Source of the DNA: Pholiota molesta
Taxonomy: Eukaryota; Basidiomycota; Agaricomycetes; Agaricales; Strophariaceae
Direction: 5' to 3'
Length of the DNA: 22,123 nt
NCBI GenBank assembly: GCA_014925825.1
Contig: JACGCK010000461.1
Coordinates: 1 to 22,123, forward strand
A program made the translations under genes and the position numbers. Positions within the stretch are counted from its first letter, which is position 1. Every line of letters begins with the position of its first letter. The notes beneath the pieces were generated by a model. That model did not search any database. It saw nothing but the letters and a program-made list of their open reading frames with translations, and was not told the origin of the DNA. Below, one piece after another: positions 9,271 through 18,332 of the stretch.

Positions 9271-11175
9271 CTAGGAAGAGGGCTCGGGATGCATCCCCTC
9301 TTTAGTTTAATTAGTCCTTCATGAAATGCCATTTACATTGTCGAGGAACTTGATTCTTACCTCCTTTAAACCAACACTTTCCTTTGCTGAGGTGGAAGCA
9401 TTTGGGCCCGTTCGGACAGGTATGTCCCCAGCAACATTGTTCGCCGTATGGACATTGTACTCCTAAAATTGAGCATTAAAGTACTCGAATAAAGAGAATG
9501 CGAACACTACGTACCATTCTTGAGCCAATTGCATGGTGCCTTTTTGGCATTATTTGCAAGCGAAACCAATTGCTCGGGAGTGAGGATGTACTCGTGAGAG
9601 TACTTGCAGATGCCAGCCTAATTTAGTGACATTGGTGAGTCACTATTGCGGATTGCAAGGTCGTTGACTCGAAACTTCTCACCCCTTTAGAACATGTCAT
9701 CAAATAAAACTCATTGCAAGGTGGAGGGTTTTCTAGAAGGCTAGGGTGTAAGATAAGGACAATATGGACCAAAAAATAAATGTACGGACGTTTATGAAGG
9801 GGCTGGAAATCCATGGCCACGTCAGTAGTCCACCCAAAAGCTTGTAAGTCATGCAAATGATTTACCAAGGAAGGGTCGATGGGCCGACCAGAAGGGCGGG
9901 CAGGAGATTGGGGGCTGATAAGACCACCGTTTGAAGTCACGGAGCTATAAGAACTAGTACTCAACGGCGCAAGCTTCTTCGGTAATCCTCGCGGGAGTTT
10001 CCCCCCAAGAAAGAGCCCATCTACTGCTAGACGAGGCATGGAGAAAATATTGGCATTTCCACTGTTTCCATTGGGTGATCCCTGTGCAGGATAGAGGATG
10101 ACGATCTTGCCCAGCATGTGGTCTCTCTCTAAGGCACTCAAAGTCGTCACGTATGCTGATGGGTCATAACCTATATGGCGTAGTTAGAGTATATCAAGTC
10201 GATGTAATGTTAAGAATCACACCTCCAAAATATAATCGCAACGTCTGAGGGAAACACGTGAATATTTGGATGTATTCTGCAAAGGATTTAGTACATTATA
10301 GGCGGAAAAAATAACCAATCTTACCCTTTATTTTGGCTTCCAGAGCGTCTTTACTCTGACCCACGTCTACCGTTGTAAATCTCGGAGAAGCCTGGGTGAA
10401 TCCCTGCAATACAAAATATGGTAAATCACAAAAGCTCGTAGGAGAGATGTGACCGTACAATTAAAAATGCCTGGAACTGCTCCTGGGAGCAGATGTTGTT
10501 TGCAGCAAGGTCGTCCGCTAAATCCGTTTTATTAAAGTAGATTGTAATCCAGAAAGAAAGACGACCGTAAACGTGGGCGTCTTCGCTTGATAACTGTTCA
10601 GCTATAACTTGCGTGAGCTGCTGTGCGGCAGCTCTTCCCCCTTGATGGCCTTGTGCAAGAAGGTCTTTGTTAAAAATAAGCTCGTCGCCATTAATGACAC
10701 AGAGAATGAGAGCGTTTTGATTCTGTGGCACAAATAAGATGAAGTTGAACTAGGTGAGGTAAATTATGGGGGGAAAATACACACGTTTTGGAAGCTGTCC
10801 AAGTTAGATATCTGTCGATTGAGTGCTGCAATTTGCACATTATGTGCTTTGACTTCGCGCTCAGAGGCTTCGAGCGCAACGGAATGGGCTTGCTTCCACA
10901 CCAAGAGCTCCAGCTCCAGCTCCGCTACACGGTTTTCAAGGTCCGCATTACGCCTGACCGTCGCTGAAGATAAATCTATAGGGCACAAATAACAAGCCGA
11001 CATCATTAGCCCCAAGTTGTAGAAGCCAACCAAGACGTACTCAGGAGCCGGGTAAGTGTCTCGTCCCTGGTGGAGATGGCGCAGACAATGAGAAGGCTGA
11101 TAGCTAGCGCAGCTGAATTAGCGCCCTGACTCACCAAAGCTGTTGATTTGCCTCGGCCACTGGTTGAGTGGCCAT
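9271..11175 (-). CDS. CCCH zinc-finger protein A with coiled coil and NYN-like (DUF7923-type) domain
   Basis: Probable RNA-binding protein of a family common in Agaricomycetes; its function is not established. Exons (minus): 11175-11135, 11066-11041, 10975-10785, 10722-10459, 10403-10325, 10276-10223, 10170-9866, 9802-9790, 9732-9683, 9617-9515, 9462-9361, 9299-9271; 418 residues. Residues about 30-85 form a coiled coil (LENRVAELELELLVWKQAH, QIAALNRQISNL). Residues about 90-255 form a globular domain with ALILCVINGDELIFN, RLSFWITIYFNK and QTLRLYFGG. After a Ser/Pro linker come the fingers: C-x7-C-x6-C-x3-H (CNEFYLMTCSKGAGICKYSH), C-x8-C-x5-C-x3-H (CNWLKNGVQCPYGEQCCWGH), and a Cys-rich tail. 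The start MATQPVAEANQQ comes from a short first exon that splices cleanly. Compared with copy B, acidic residues of the globular domain are replaced (NGDE, DALEAKIK, YDPSAY). The domain name is from memory. Confidence 0.83.
9790..9802 (-). other. 13-nt microexon, zinc-finger gene A
   Basis: CCCCTTCATAAAC encodes PLHK plus one base, between introns 9803-9865 (63 nt) and 9733-9789 (57 nt). It joins the linker (IDPSL) to QNPPPCNEFYL just before the first finger. Paralog B has a microexon of the same length and phase at the same position. Confidence 0.8.
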
Positions 11176-11863
11176 AACAGGCAGGACGGAGTGATAGTCG
11201 AGATTCTAAGGGAAATGGTGGGCGGGAACGAGAACGTTATTCAAGAAGAGGCGCCTTTAAACCAACATGGTCATCCAGGCAAAATGAACACTCAAAAGGT
11301 CTTCTCCGGGGTCTATTTCCAGACAGGGAAGGCGATTCAAAAATGGAAGTCATAGGGCAATAGGAAGGCGATAAATATATTCATCCTGTAAGCTTCTCGA
11401 CAACAGACTCACACGGATTCTACCAGATTCTACCATTTCACTAGACTTAGTCTGACGGCATCGAAACCTGAATGAAACGCTGACAGCTCCGACGAACCAT
11501 CATGCCTGCGGTTCGCAGTAAACTCGACCTGAGCCAGTTGTCAATCAAAGGAAAACGGCTGTAAGCAGTGGCTCGGGGCCTTTCAAGTCTTGGAATAAAG
11601 GGCTGTATTGAAGAGGAAAACGAAGGGTATGTGGATAAACGGTCAATCAGGGAGAGTAGGAGAACAAACAAAGCAGCGATAGCCGCCGAAACTCCGCGGG
11701 CGTATTGCTACTCCGATCACCTTCGCTGACTTTAAAAAAACCTCGAATCTCAATCAACCTCGAATGCATAAATATTTGCACCTCTCATCAAAGCATATCC
11801 AAGCCATTATGCCATCATAGACTAATCATATATTCCATCGCTGCGTTCCAAGATACCTATACC
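11176..11863. promoter_or_regulatory. Upstream region of zinc-finger gene A
   Basis: About 690 bases between two co-oriented paralogs, expected to hold the promoter of copy A and the 3' UTR of copy B. No supported gene. A perfect tandem duplication of GATTCTACCA occupies 11416-11435. The short open frames on both strands carry no recognisable motif. Confidence 0.45.
11416..11435. repeat. Tandem duplication, 2 x 10 bp
   Basis: GATTCTACCA occurs twice back to back with no mismatch, about 240 bases upstream of the copy A start. The 10-base period is about one helical turn. It could be a double protein-binding site or simple slippage; the sequence alone does not decide. Confidence 0.5.
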
Positions 11864-13777
11864 TTATCGCCAGATTGGCTCTTTGGCTCCTTGTGCATAT
11901 CGGCTGGTAGCATGGGCGAGTAAGCTGTCTAAAATTTGACATCAAACAGGATGCAGCAAAGATTTACCTCCAATAAACTTGCAGCGGTTCTGCTTGAAGA
12001 AATGGCACTTTGTCGTCAGAGGGCAGTGATGGCCGTAGCAACATTCATCTCCCCAGAGGCAGATTTCTCCTAAGCTTTGTATCAGTGCCCATGGTCAAGT
12101 AAAGGAAACGACGACAATTACCTTTATTCTTGGAAGGGCAGGGAGACTTCTTAGCATTGACTCGAATCTCGTTAAAATGTTCTGCTTCCAAAATATAGTC
12201 GTGACCATATTTGCATTCTGCGCCATGTTTACAGGTTGATAAATAGAAAAGGGTGCATGGAGGAGGCTTCTCTAAAGTTGATGTTCAGTGGTGCAAAAAT
12301 GTGCTGCTAGTCCCAACATAGAACTCACGCTTGGAGAGAGGCTGCGGATATAAACATTAGATGGGAACGAACTTTAATTCCATGATAGTAGGCTCACGAT
12401 ATTTGGGTTCACTCTTCGTGACTTTGCATTCGTGAGAGACGGGCGAATAACGGGCAAGCTGTCATCAGTCCCATCACTGGAAGAAGTACTTCCACTTGAA
12501 TCTAGTTCAGGTGTGATGGCTCTTTTCTGCGCTGGAGTCTGAACTGCAGACGAATAACTTGGAGGCGGTTTAGGTGTAGGAATTGCTTCAGTATCGACAG
12601 AGGCAAATGGGAGTGCCTCAAAGGCCTGTTGGACAGGAGATTTAATCGTAGTGGCGGTTACGTCGTGGACCTGAGGTACATCTGTCTGTGTGGGAACGGC
12701 GCGCGCAGGGGGTACAAAAGTGGAAGGATTGCTGAACGACCCGGTTGCTGGCGCGAGCTTCTGGGGTAAGAAAAGATCAGGAACCGTAAACGAAGGGAGG
12801 TCAAGTTCGTTAATTCCCGCCGCCATATCTGTATAACCTCGTAAAAGGATTAATTTCTGCTTAAATCCTGCTGTTATCTGAGAGCGAAGGGTCGTCACAT
12901 ATCCATTATCGTGACATCCTGTTCTCAAACAACAATATTCAATACCTAGGCATACAATCTCGGACATCTTACTGACCTCCAAAAATTATCTTCTCGGTTT
13001 GAGGAAGCCTGATTTCGTCTTCCAAGAGTGCTAAAGGATCAGAGATCAGTATACTAACTTGAAATTTGCAAGCAATGCAGCGGGGTGTTTTACCTTTGAT
13101 TTTAGCATCAGCCGCTTCTTTGCCGCTTCCGACATCAACAATCATGAACCGTTCAGCAGCTTGGTTGAATCCCATAATGAATTCTTCGAATCTGTGTTTT
13201 GCAGCCGAAAGCCTTGCACGACCAAAGGTATCCAGGAGCCCACGTTTATTTACGAAGAGAAAAATCCAAAGCTGGTAATGATTGGCGCCGTTAATAGCTG
13301 AGAGATGTTGTAATATCGCTTCGGATAGTTTCTGCGCGGCGAGGTGGCCCCCAGATTGACCTTGGGCTATAAGATCGCTTTTAAAAATGGCACCATCACC
13401 ATCCAGAAGCGTAATGATGCGATGTCCCTATTAAAACACATAAGTGTGTGGATGGAAGCTTTGGCTCAACGTTTACCTTGAGTTGATTTTCCAAATCCTC
13501 TTTCTGCTTGTCGGCGTCTCGTTTGAGTGTTTCAAAGCGTTGACGTTCGGCGTCAAGGTCGGCATAGGCGCGTTTATAGACGCCTAATTCATTTTCTAGA
13601 CGTCGAATAATCTCACGAGAACCAGCCTCTGCCTCTAGAACAGTGAGGATTTCCCCTGTACGTGACAGTCAGAGATACTTCGGAAAAATAAGAGAGTAAT
13701 AACGCACCACGGAGTTGTTCAAAGTAGAGATTACTATTATTGTCTCGCGTCAATAGACTACTGCCGTGGATGATCAT
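11864..13777 (-). CDS. CCCH zinc-finger protein B with coiled coil and NYN-like (DUF7923-type) domain
   Basis: Paralog of the neighbouring gene A, same strand, 688 bases upstream of it. Exons (minus): 13777-13708, 13655-13477, 13427-13094, 13030-12977, 12918-12398, 12341-12329, 12271-12122, 12069-11968, 11928-11864; 495 residues. A coiled coil at about 25-82 (RRLENELGVYKRAYADLDAE) leads into the globular domain at about 84-260: ITLLDGDGAIF, YQLWIFLFVNKRGLLDTFG, DVGSGKEAADAKIK, IIFGGCHDNGYVTTL, KLILLRGYTDMAAGI. A long Ser/Thr/Pro linker follows, then fingers C-x7-C-x5-C-x3-H (CTLFYLSTCKHGAECKYGH) and C-x8-C-x5-C-x3-H (CPSKNKGEICLWGDECCYGH). The conserved Asp residues sit where NYN/PIN nucleases place theirs, so RNA binding or cleavage is possible; that is inference. 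The last intron is only 39 nt. The start is uncertain: an upstream reading MNPPQQLVSEPSQR from 13829 would fit only with a 25-nt intron. Confidence 0.85.
12329..12341 (-). other. 13-nt microexon, zinc-finger gene B
   Basis: CCTCTCTCCAAGC encodes PLSK plus one base, between introns of 56 nt (12342-12397) and 57 nt (12272-12328). It joins VNPNI to QKPPPCTLFYL. Its length, phase and place before the first finger match gene A. Confidence 0.8.
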
Positions 13778-14029
13778 ATACTCACACGCGCTGTGATGGT
13801 TCAGAGACGAGTTGTTGTGGAGGATTCATATTTTCGTAAAACATTGCGAAATCGTGTTACAGGGTCGTCAAAAATTCGATAGCGGTAAAGGTGTTGATTT
13901 TAGGTACTTCAGACCGAGCCTTTAGTGCATCTTTTAAGACAGCTTCGAAGTAGAACAACGCACCTTACTCGCATGTTGATCACGTTAGAATATGCGCAGT
14001 TCTCAAGCTGAGAATCTGAACTATATCAC

Positions 14030-14048
14030 ACATGAGGAAACCTCATGT
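14030..14048. repeat. Inverted repeat, 8-bp arms with AAA spacer
   Basis: ACATGAGG-AAA-CCTCATGT has perfect arms. A smaller one, TTCTCA-AGC-TGAGAA, lies 15 bases to the left at 14000-14014. Both are 155-275 bases upstream of the zinc-finger B start, a suitable place for dimeric regulator sites. Confidence 0.45.
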
Positions 14049-14640
14049 TTCGATATGCTGTGATTGCCGCAATCCACTGCCCCCGATTTCAGGGTGTATT
14101 CATGGTGGGCAGGTGAAGTGTATTTAGCTGCGGTTGAACAGGGTTAGTCCATTCCACATTGTGGTATTTGCCGATGGTGCTTTCAAGCTAGGGCGCCAGA
14201 AACAGTCGTGACCTTGGAACGTTGCCTCGATGTAGCTTCATGTTGTGTTAGCGCAAGGATCAAAACTGGAAGGGTTGCAGGGAAAAAACGTGTATTCTAA
14301 GCATGGAAAGCATCTGCATATCGTTCAACTTCAGTCTCTAGATAGCAATTTATGGACCAGATACCTTGTGTTTATCCAATGGGAAGGTAATTTAGATGAA
14401 ACTGCAGCATGGAAAACTGGAGCTGCGCGTAATCAAGGATCCTTATGACATGAGGGTCGATCATTTTGACCTTGAACCACATATACGGTTGGCAGAGGGT
14501 CAAAACACCAATGCTTTGGGAAGCCAGATGTAACATAGCCAGTGTTTAGTAGACGGGTAAAACGTGCCATGCCAATACGACGATGAGAGTCGTGATCAAG
14601 ACGTGCCGTGGGCCATGGCAGCACAAGTGACAGTGTCACA

Positions 14641-14658
14641 GACGCGTCTTGACGCGTC
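14641..14658. promoter_or_regulatory. Two MluI cell-cycle boxes (MCB) in the CDT1 promoter
   Basis: GACGCGTC occurs at 14641-14648 and again at 14651-14658, exactly 10 bases apart, so two ACGCGT cores face the same side of the helix. They end about 112 bases before the CDT1 start. In yeasts ACGCGT is the binding site of MBF, which drives G1/S transcription, and fission yeast cdt1 expression is under MBF control. The match of motif, spacing and target gene makes this the best-supported regulatory site in the window. Confidence 0.75.
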
Positions 14659-14770
14659 GGACGTGACAATCAATACTTGGCTTCGTCTTCCATTGTTCTT
14701 CCTCCCCTCGCGATACCTTCTCCCTCTCCGCTCTGTTGTTCAGTCTCTCTTTTGCTTTTGAAGATAAGCC

Positions 14771-16625
14771 ATGTCCGACCTATATACCTCACTCCAAGTC
14801 TCTCCAAAGAAGAAAAGGTGCCCCCCTGAATTCGATGGAAATACGCTCACCCCCAAGAAGTTAAGATTAATGCGAGCATTCCAATTTGATCATTATTCCT
14901 CTTTCTGATCTGAAGCTATAGACCGCCTACTCCACCTCCTTCTGCCTCGAAATCATCCATAGAGTTGACCAAGCCATCCTTGCCTGATCATCTTCACCAC
15001 CTCTACACAATTCAAACAGCATTACAACACGCACTCTCCCATGCTCTTGCAACTTGTGCCATTTCACCGACAGCCGACTCTGGAATCGCACGAAATGTCC
15101 TGAATCATATCTCATTAACAACTTATTCTGGTTTTATTACATCTTTCGATCTGGATGATCTCAAACGCCTCTGCTGGTTGTGGGAATGGGACGGCGAACC
15201 TTTGAAAACAAAAGAAGAGAAAAAGGATGCTTCGGATGACGAAGATAATCCTTTTCTTTCTACCACTGCCTCCAGCTCGACACCTGCTGAATGGATTCGC
15301 GGATCTATGGGAATAATTCTTAGTCCTGCTACACACTTTTCCAAGCGTGATCGCAAACGGGTTCCTGCTTATGGAATTGGAATTGAGGTTGAAATGGATA
15401 TTGATAAAGACATGGGCGCTGGTATGGCCGCAGTAGCTCGATGGACCGCGACCGCTGAACAACGTCGGTCAGAATTCTTGAAGAAACTAGAGCGCTGGGC
15501 AGAGGTATTTTTGTGTTCACTCATGTTCTTCGTCATTAATTGAATATATGTTCCCAAGCTTCATTCCCATGATAGTATCCCTCCAGTGCCTCTTGCCGAT
15601 CTCCCTGAGCTCTCTGTGCCTAAAATGTCTGCCCTAACGCGTACTCTCGCTTCCCCTTCCCCCTCAGCTTCGTCTGCTATCAAACTTCCTGGTCCACCAC
15701 CCTCTCCTTCGCGATCTCCCGTGAAACGACTTGCTCAAGACTATGCAATACCATTCCCTAGCATGTCACGTCCAATATCCCCTGTGAAGAAGAGTTCCCT
15801 TCTATTCCCTCAAACGCCATCGCGCCGCAATCGAGATAATGAAGGGCCACCTCAAACTCCTTCGTCGTCGTCTTCTCCTTTTAAAGACTCATCTGTTCCC
15901 TCCACCCCAGTGCATCAACGAGGAAGCAACAGCACACCAATTCAAACACCGTCAACTTCTCGTCGGGAAGCCCTTTATGAACGTATTCGTCAACGATCAC
16001 TATCAACATCTCCTACCAAGACTCCTCGACCAGATACCCCTGCCAGCAAAATGTCCAGAGATCAGATGTTGAAGATGAGTCAGGATGAATTAAGACGACG
16101 GTGCCTGTTGGGTCGCTTAGGAGGAGTAGCTGAAAGCATTTGGATGTAAGGAATTTCAATTTTGCCATGGAATATTGGTCTCTGATGTTGACTATCAGGC
16201 TTTTTTCCAATCCTTCTGCGGGAAGCATGTCAACTCCTTCCAGAAAGCGCCGTGCTCTTCCCCTGGCTAATGTTATTACTGCTATTATCAAATCCTCACC
16301 AGTGCCACTCTCGACCTCAGAAGCCAACGAGTCTGTAACCATGCTGATCAAATTGTGCCCTTTTTTCCTCAAGAAACTCGATATTTCTAAAGAAGAATGG
16401 CTCGAGATGCCCGCACCTGCTCCAGCCGCAAGCGCAGAAGTATCCTCGGAAGGCTCTCCGACGAAAGGAAAAAATGTTGTGCCATCTAGCCCTGGACGGC
16501 TACGAGGAAAGGAAGAAAGCGCCCAAGAACTGTTAAATCGCAGTCCTAAAAGAGTGAAAAAAGAAACGGGTGGCTTGCGCGAAGTCCGAGAGATCATTCG
16601 ACGAGAGCTAGAGCTCCAAGATTGA
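14771..16625 (+). CDS. cdt1: DNA replication licensing factor CDT1
   Basis: Nuclear factor that, with ORC and Cdc6, loads the MCM2-7 helicase at origins in G1. Exons: 14771-14859, 14922-15504, 15559-16145, 16199-16625; 561 residues with no frame break. The N terminus is basic (SPKKKR, TPKKPPTPPP). Residues about 48-225 form the CDT1 middle winged-helix fold ([52 protein letters not shown]). A disordered linker at about 230-385 carries many SP/TP sites, including CDK-type SPVK (twice) and SPTK. Then come [15 protein letters not shown] and a C-terminal MCM-binding winged helix ([36 protein letters not shown]). I see no N-terminal PIP degron. The first donor (AA|GTTAAG) is weak but gives the only open continuation. 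An AATAAA lies at 16697-16702. Paired MCB boxes upstream suggest G1/S transcription. Confidence 0.88.
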
Positions 16626-16835
16626 ATTATATGTGCTTCATTTACGTTTGTAGCTAGTTATCAACCTTCTAGTCTTGTGATAGTTTTTGATTTGTCAATA
16701 AATTCTTCAGACTTGATATCACAAAGCTATGTAATCATTATACGTGAGTCTGTAAGTAAGGAGATGTAACATATAAGTAAAGGAACGAAACCAAGTATTT
16801 GCATCTATATAATATAGCGCACCATTCAAAAGGTA
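16626..16835. terminator. Convergent 3' region of CDT1 and hydrolase
   Basis: About 210 A/T-rich bases between two stops. AATAAA at 16697-16702, 72 bases after the CDT1 stop, is a plausible polyadenylation signal. No gene is visible. Confidence 0.5.
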
Positions 16836-17834
16836 TCACTCGACTTGCCTCTCATTACATATATCAAAAAATTCCTTCCACAAATCATTAAGATGATAAA
16901 GGCTTGCTAGATGGCCCCCACTGATCGATCGGCAATGAGAACTCTTATACGATGCGGCGAGCCACTTTGCCATCACATCTGGAGCCATTGTATCTCCTTC
17001 AGAAGATATTATGAATATCGGCCGGCCAGCATGATGAGCGTTATCGAGCGAAGCAGGGTGAAAGCCCCAGTCACCATGAATCACATCCGATATCTCATAG
17101 AACCCCTCCCATGTGTCGGTTACACTTCTGACCATCATGTCCGCAATTCTCGCTCCAGCTGGCCTTCCTCAACGTGGTTTTCTTCTCTCCATTTCGCATA
17201 AAGAGCGTTCTCCTCCGGTTCCATCTTATCAAAGATCTGAGTGCGAATGAAATTCTCAGCACCCTCGACGGTGGTGGTCGTCTTCTTGAGCACCACTGAG
17301 GCAAGGCGCTGCAAGAGTCGGAAGGGAATGTATTGGGAAGGTGGTCCAACCGAGAAATATGTTGCCGTGGTCATAGATTTCGCGTAGTCCTTTTGGAGCT
17401 TGAGAGGTGAAAATGGACTGAGGATCATACAGCCAACCACGCGCCGACCGAAAGGGAAAATGTCGAAGGATGCACCGTACAGCATCTGGGCTGGTACCGT
17501 GCCAAATGAACCTCCAGAAATGTATATTTTGAGATTCGGATCATTGGGGTGGAGGTGCTCGATCAGTGCCGTTATATCTGCAGCGAGGGAGACAGATATG
17601 GGACGTCCTTCTGTCTGGGAGATGTTTTGCCCCAGGCAGCTAGAGTAGGTGCAACGTAGTGAACGTCTTGATCGTCTAGCGCCTGGGAGGTGCGATGCGC
17701 CTTGCCGACGTTGAAAGCGCCATGGAAAAATATGACAAGGCAAGAGCTTGTGGGCCTCCCGCATCAGAATAAGCAAGAGTTCGTCCATCAGAAAGGTCGA
17801 GATATTTTTCTGCAGTGGATGTGGGGGTCGACAT
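16836..17834 (-). CDS. Alpha/beta hydrolase (single exon, three apparent frame breaks)
   Basis: Serine hydrolase of the alpha/beta fold; substrate unknown. Reading through three single-base breaks gives about 333 residues without introns. Parts in order: MSTPTSTAEKYLDLSDGRTL, LVIFFHGAFNVGKAHR (oxyanion HG), the nucleophile elbow G-G-S-F-G in IYISGGSFGTVPAQM, a lid region, SVTDTWEGFYEISDVIHGDWG, the acid residue in IFIISSEGDTMAPD, and the catalytic His in SGGHLASLYHLNDLW. One base appears to be missing near 17749 (before LVIFF), near 17596 (before VSLAADIT), and near 17148 (between LERE and ADMMVRS). The whole triad survives, as does conservation on both sides of each break, which argues for consensus error or very recent loss. 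The gene converges on CDT1 and faces away from the oxidoreductase 3' end. Confidence 0.75.
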
Positions 17835-18332
17835 GTTCGGTCCTGAGAAGACTATCAACAGATGGTTCACCTTGGTTTTATAGCTTATATATTCCGTAGG
17901 TCCGCAGTGCAGCTTGGCAAGGCCACCAGATACGGGAGGCCAGTGGACTGTCGAGGCGCAGCCTTTCCGGAGTCCGCAGTGGTCTAAACGAGGTTCTACC
18001 CAAGTTCTCCCTGGGTGGCAGTGGGCGCGAACATAGATAGGCGATTATTGGCGGCCGCCAGCGGCCGCCTTGGGTTGACTTGCCAAATAAGGACATACCA
18101 CGGATTGTATGCAGAGTAAGTAGCGTAGAAGCTAGCGCTGCGGAGGAACAAAGAACTAAATCCCTCGCCTCTCCACGATATTCGAGAGGCAGGTAGATAT
18201 TGAACTCTTCAAGATTTTCTTCAATGACATTGCTAACATATATATGGGTATCAGGTGTTACAGAGCTCATGAAGTTAGCCTTTGTTACTGTAAATCCCTA
18301 AGGACATCTTCCAGTTGCCACAATGAAGGAAC
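17835..18332. promoter_or_regulatory. Upstream region of the hydrolase
   Basis: About 500 bases between the hydrolase start and the stop of the upstream oxidoreductase, both on the minus strand. It contains a GC-rich tandem element at 18050-18069. A 130-codon open frame (17878-18270, minus) crosses it but has no motif I recognise, so I do not call it a gene. Confidence 0.45.
18050..18069. repeat. Tandem GC palindromes upstream of the hydrolase
   Basis: GCGGCCGCC occurs at 18051-18059 and 18061-18069, one base apart. Each contains the 8-bp palindrome GCGGCCGC. The 10-base period puts both on one face of the helix. It lies about 217 bases upstream of the hydrolase start in otherwise mixed sequence. 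The inverted CGG/CCG triplets resemble binding sites of fungal Zn2Cys6 regulators. Confidence 0.45.

Larger units (their letters stand above)
13778..14770. promoter_or_regulatory. Divergent promoter region of zinc-finger gene B and CDT1
   Basis: About 990 bases between two divergently transcribed genes. The CDT1-proximal side holds a double MluI cell-cycle box at 14641-14658. Immediately before it is an inverted repeat at 14627-14639 (GTGACA-G-TGTCAC). On the zinc-finger side lie two compact inverted repeats, 14000-14014 and 14030-14048. The middle (about 14100-14550) shows nothing I can name. Confidence 0.5.

Noticed and set aside
6235..13844. Functional gene cluster joining COQ2, RDI1 and the zinc-finger pair
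   Set aside because: All are on the minus strand, but each has its own spacing, introns and unrelated role. Co-orientation alone does not show a pathway.
15633..15642. ACGCGT inside CDT1 coding sequence as a third MCB box
   Set aside because: It lies in exon 3, far downstream of the start, and codes for part of LTRT. Chance occurrence is more likely.
17878..18270. 130-codon open frame on the minus strand (MSSVTPDTHIYV...)
   Set aside because: No recognisable motif, no splice continuation, and it overlaps the likely hydrolase promoter and the GC-rich tandem element. It could be chance.
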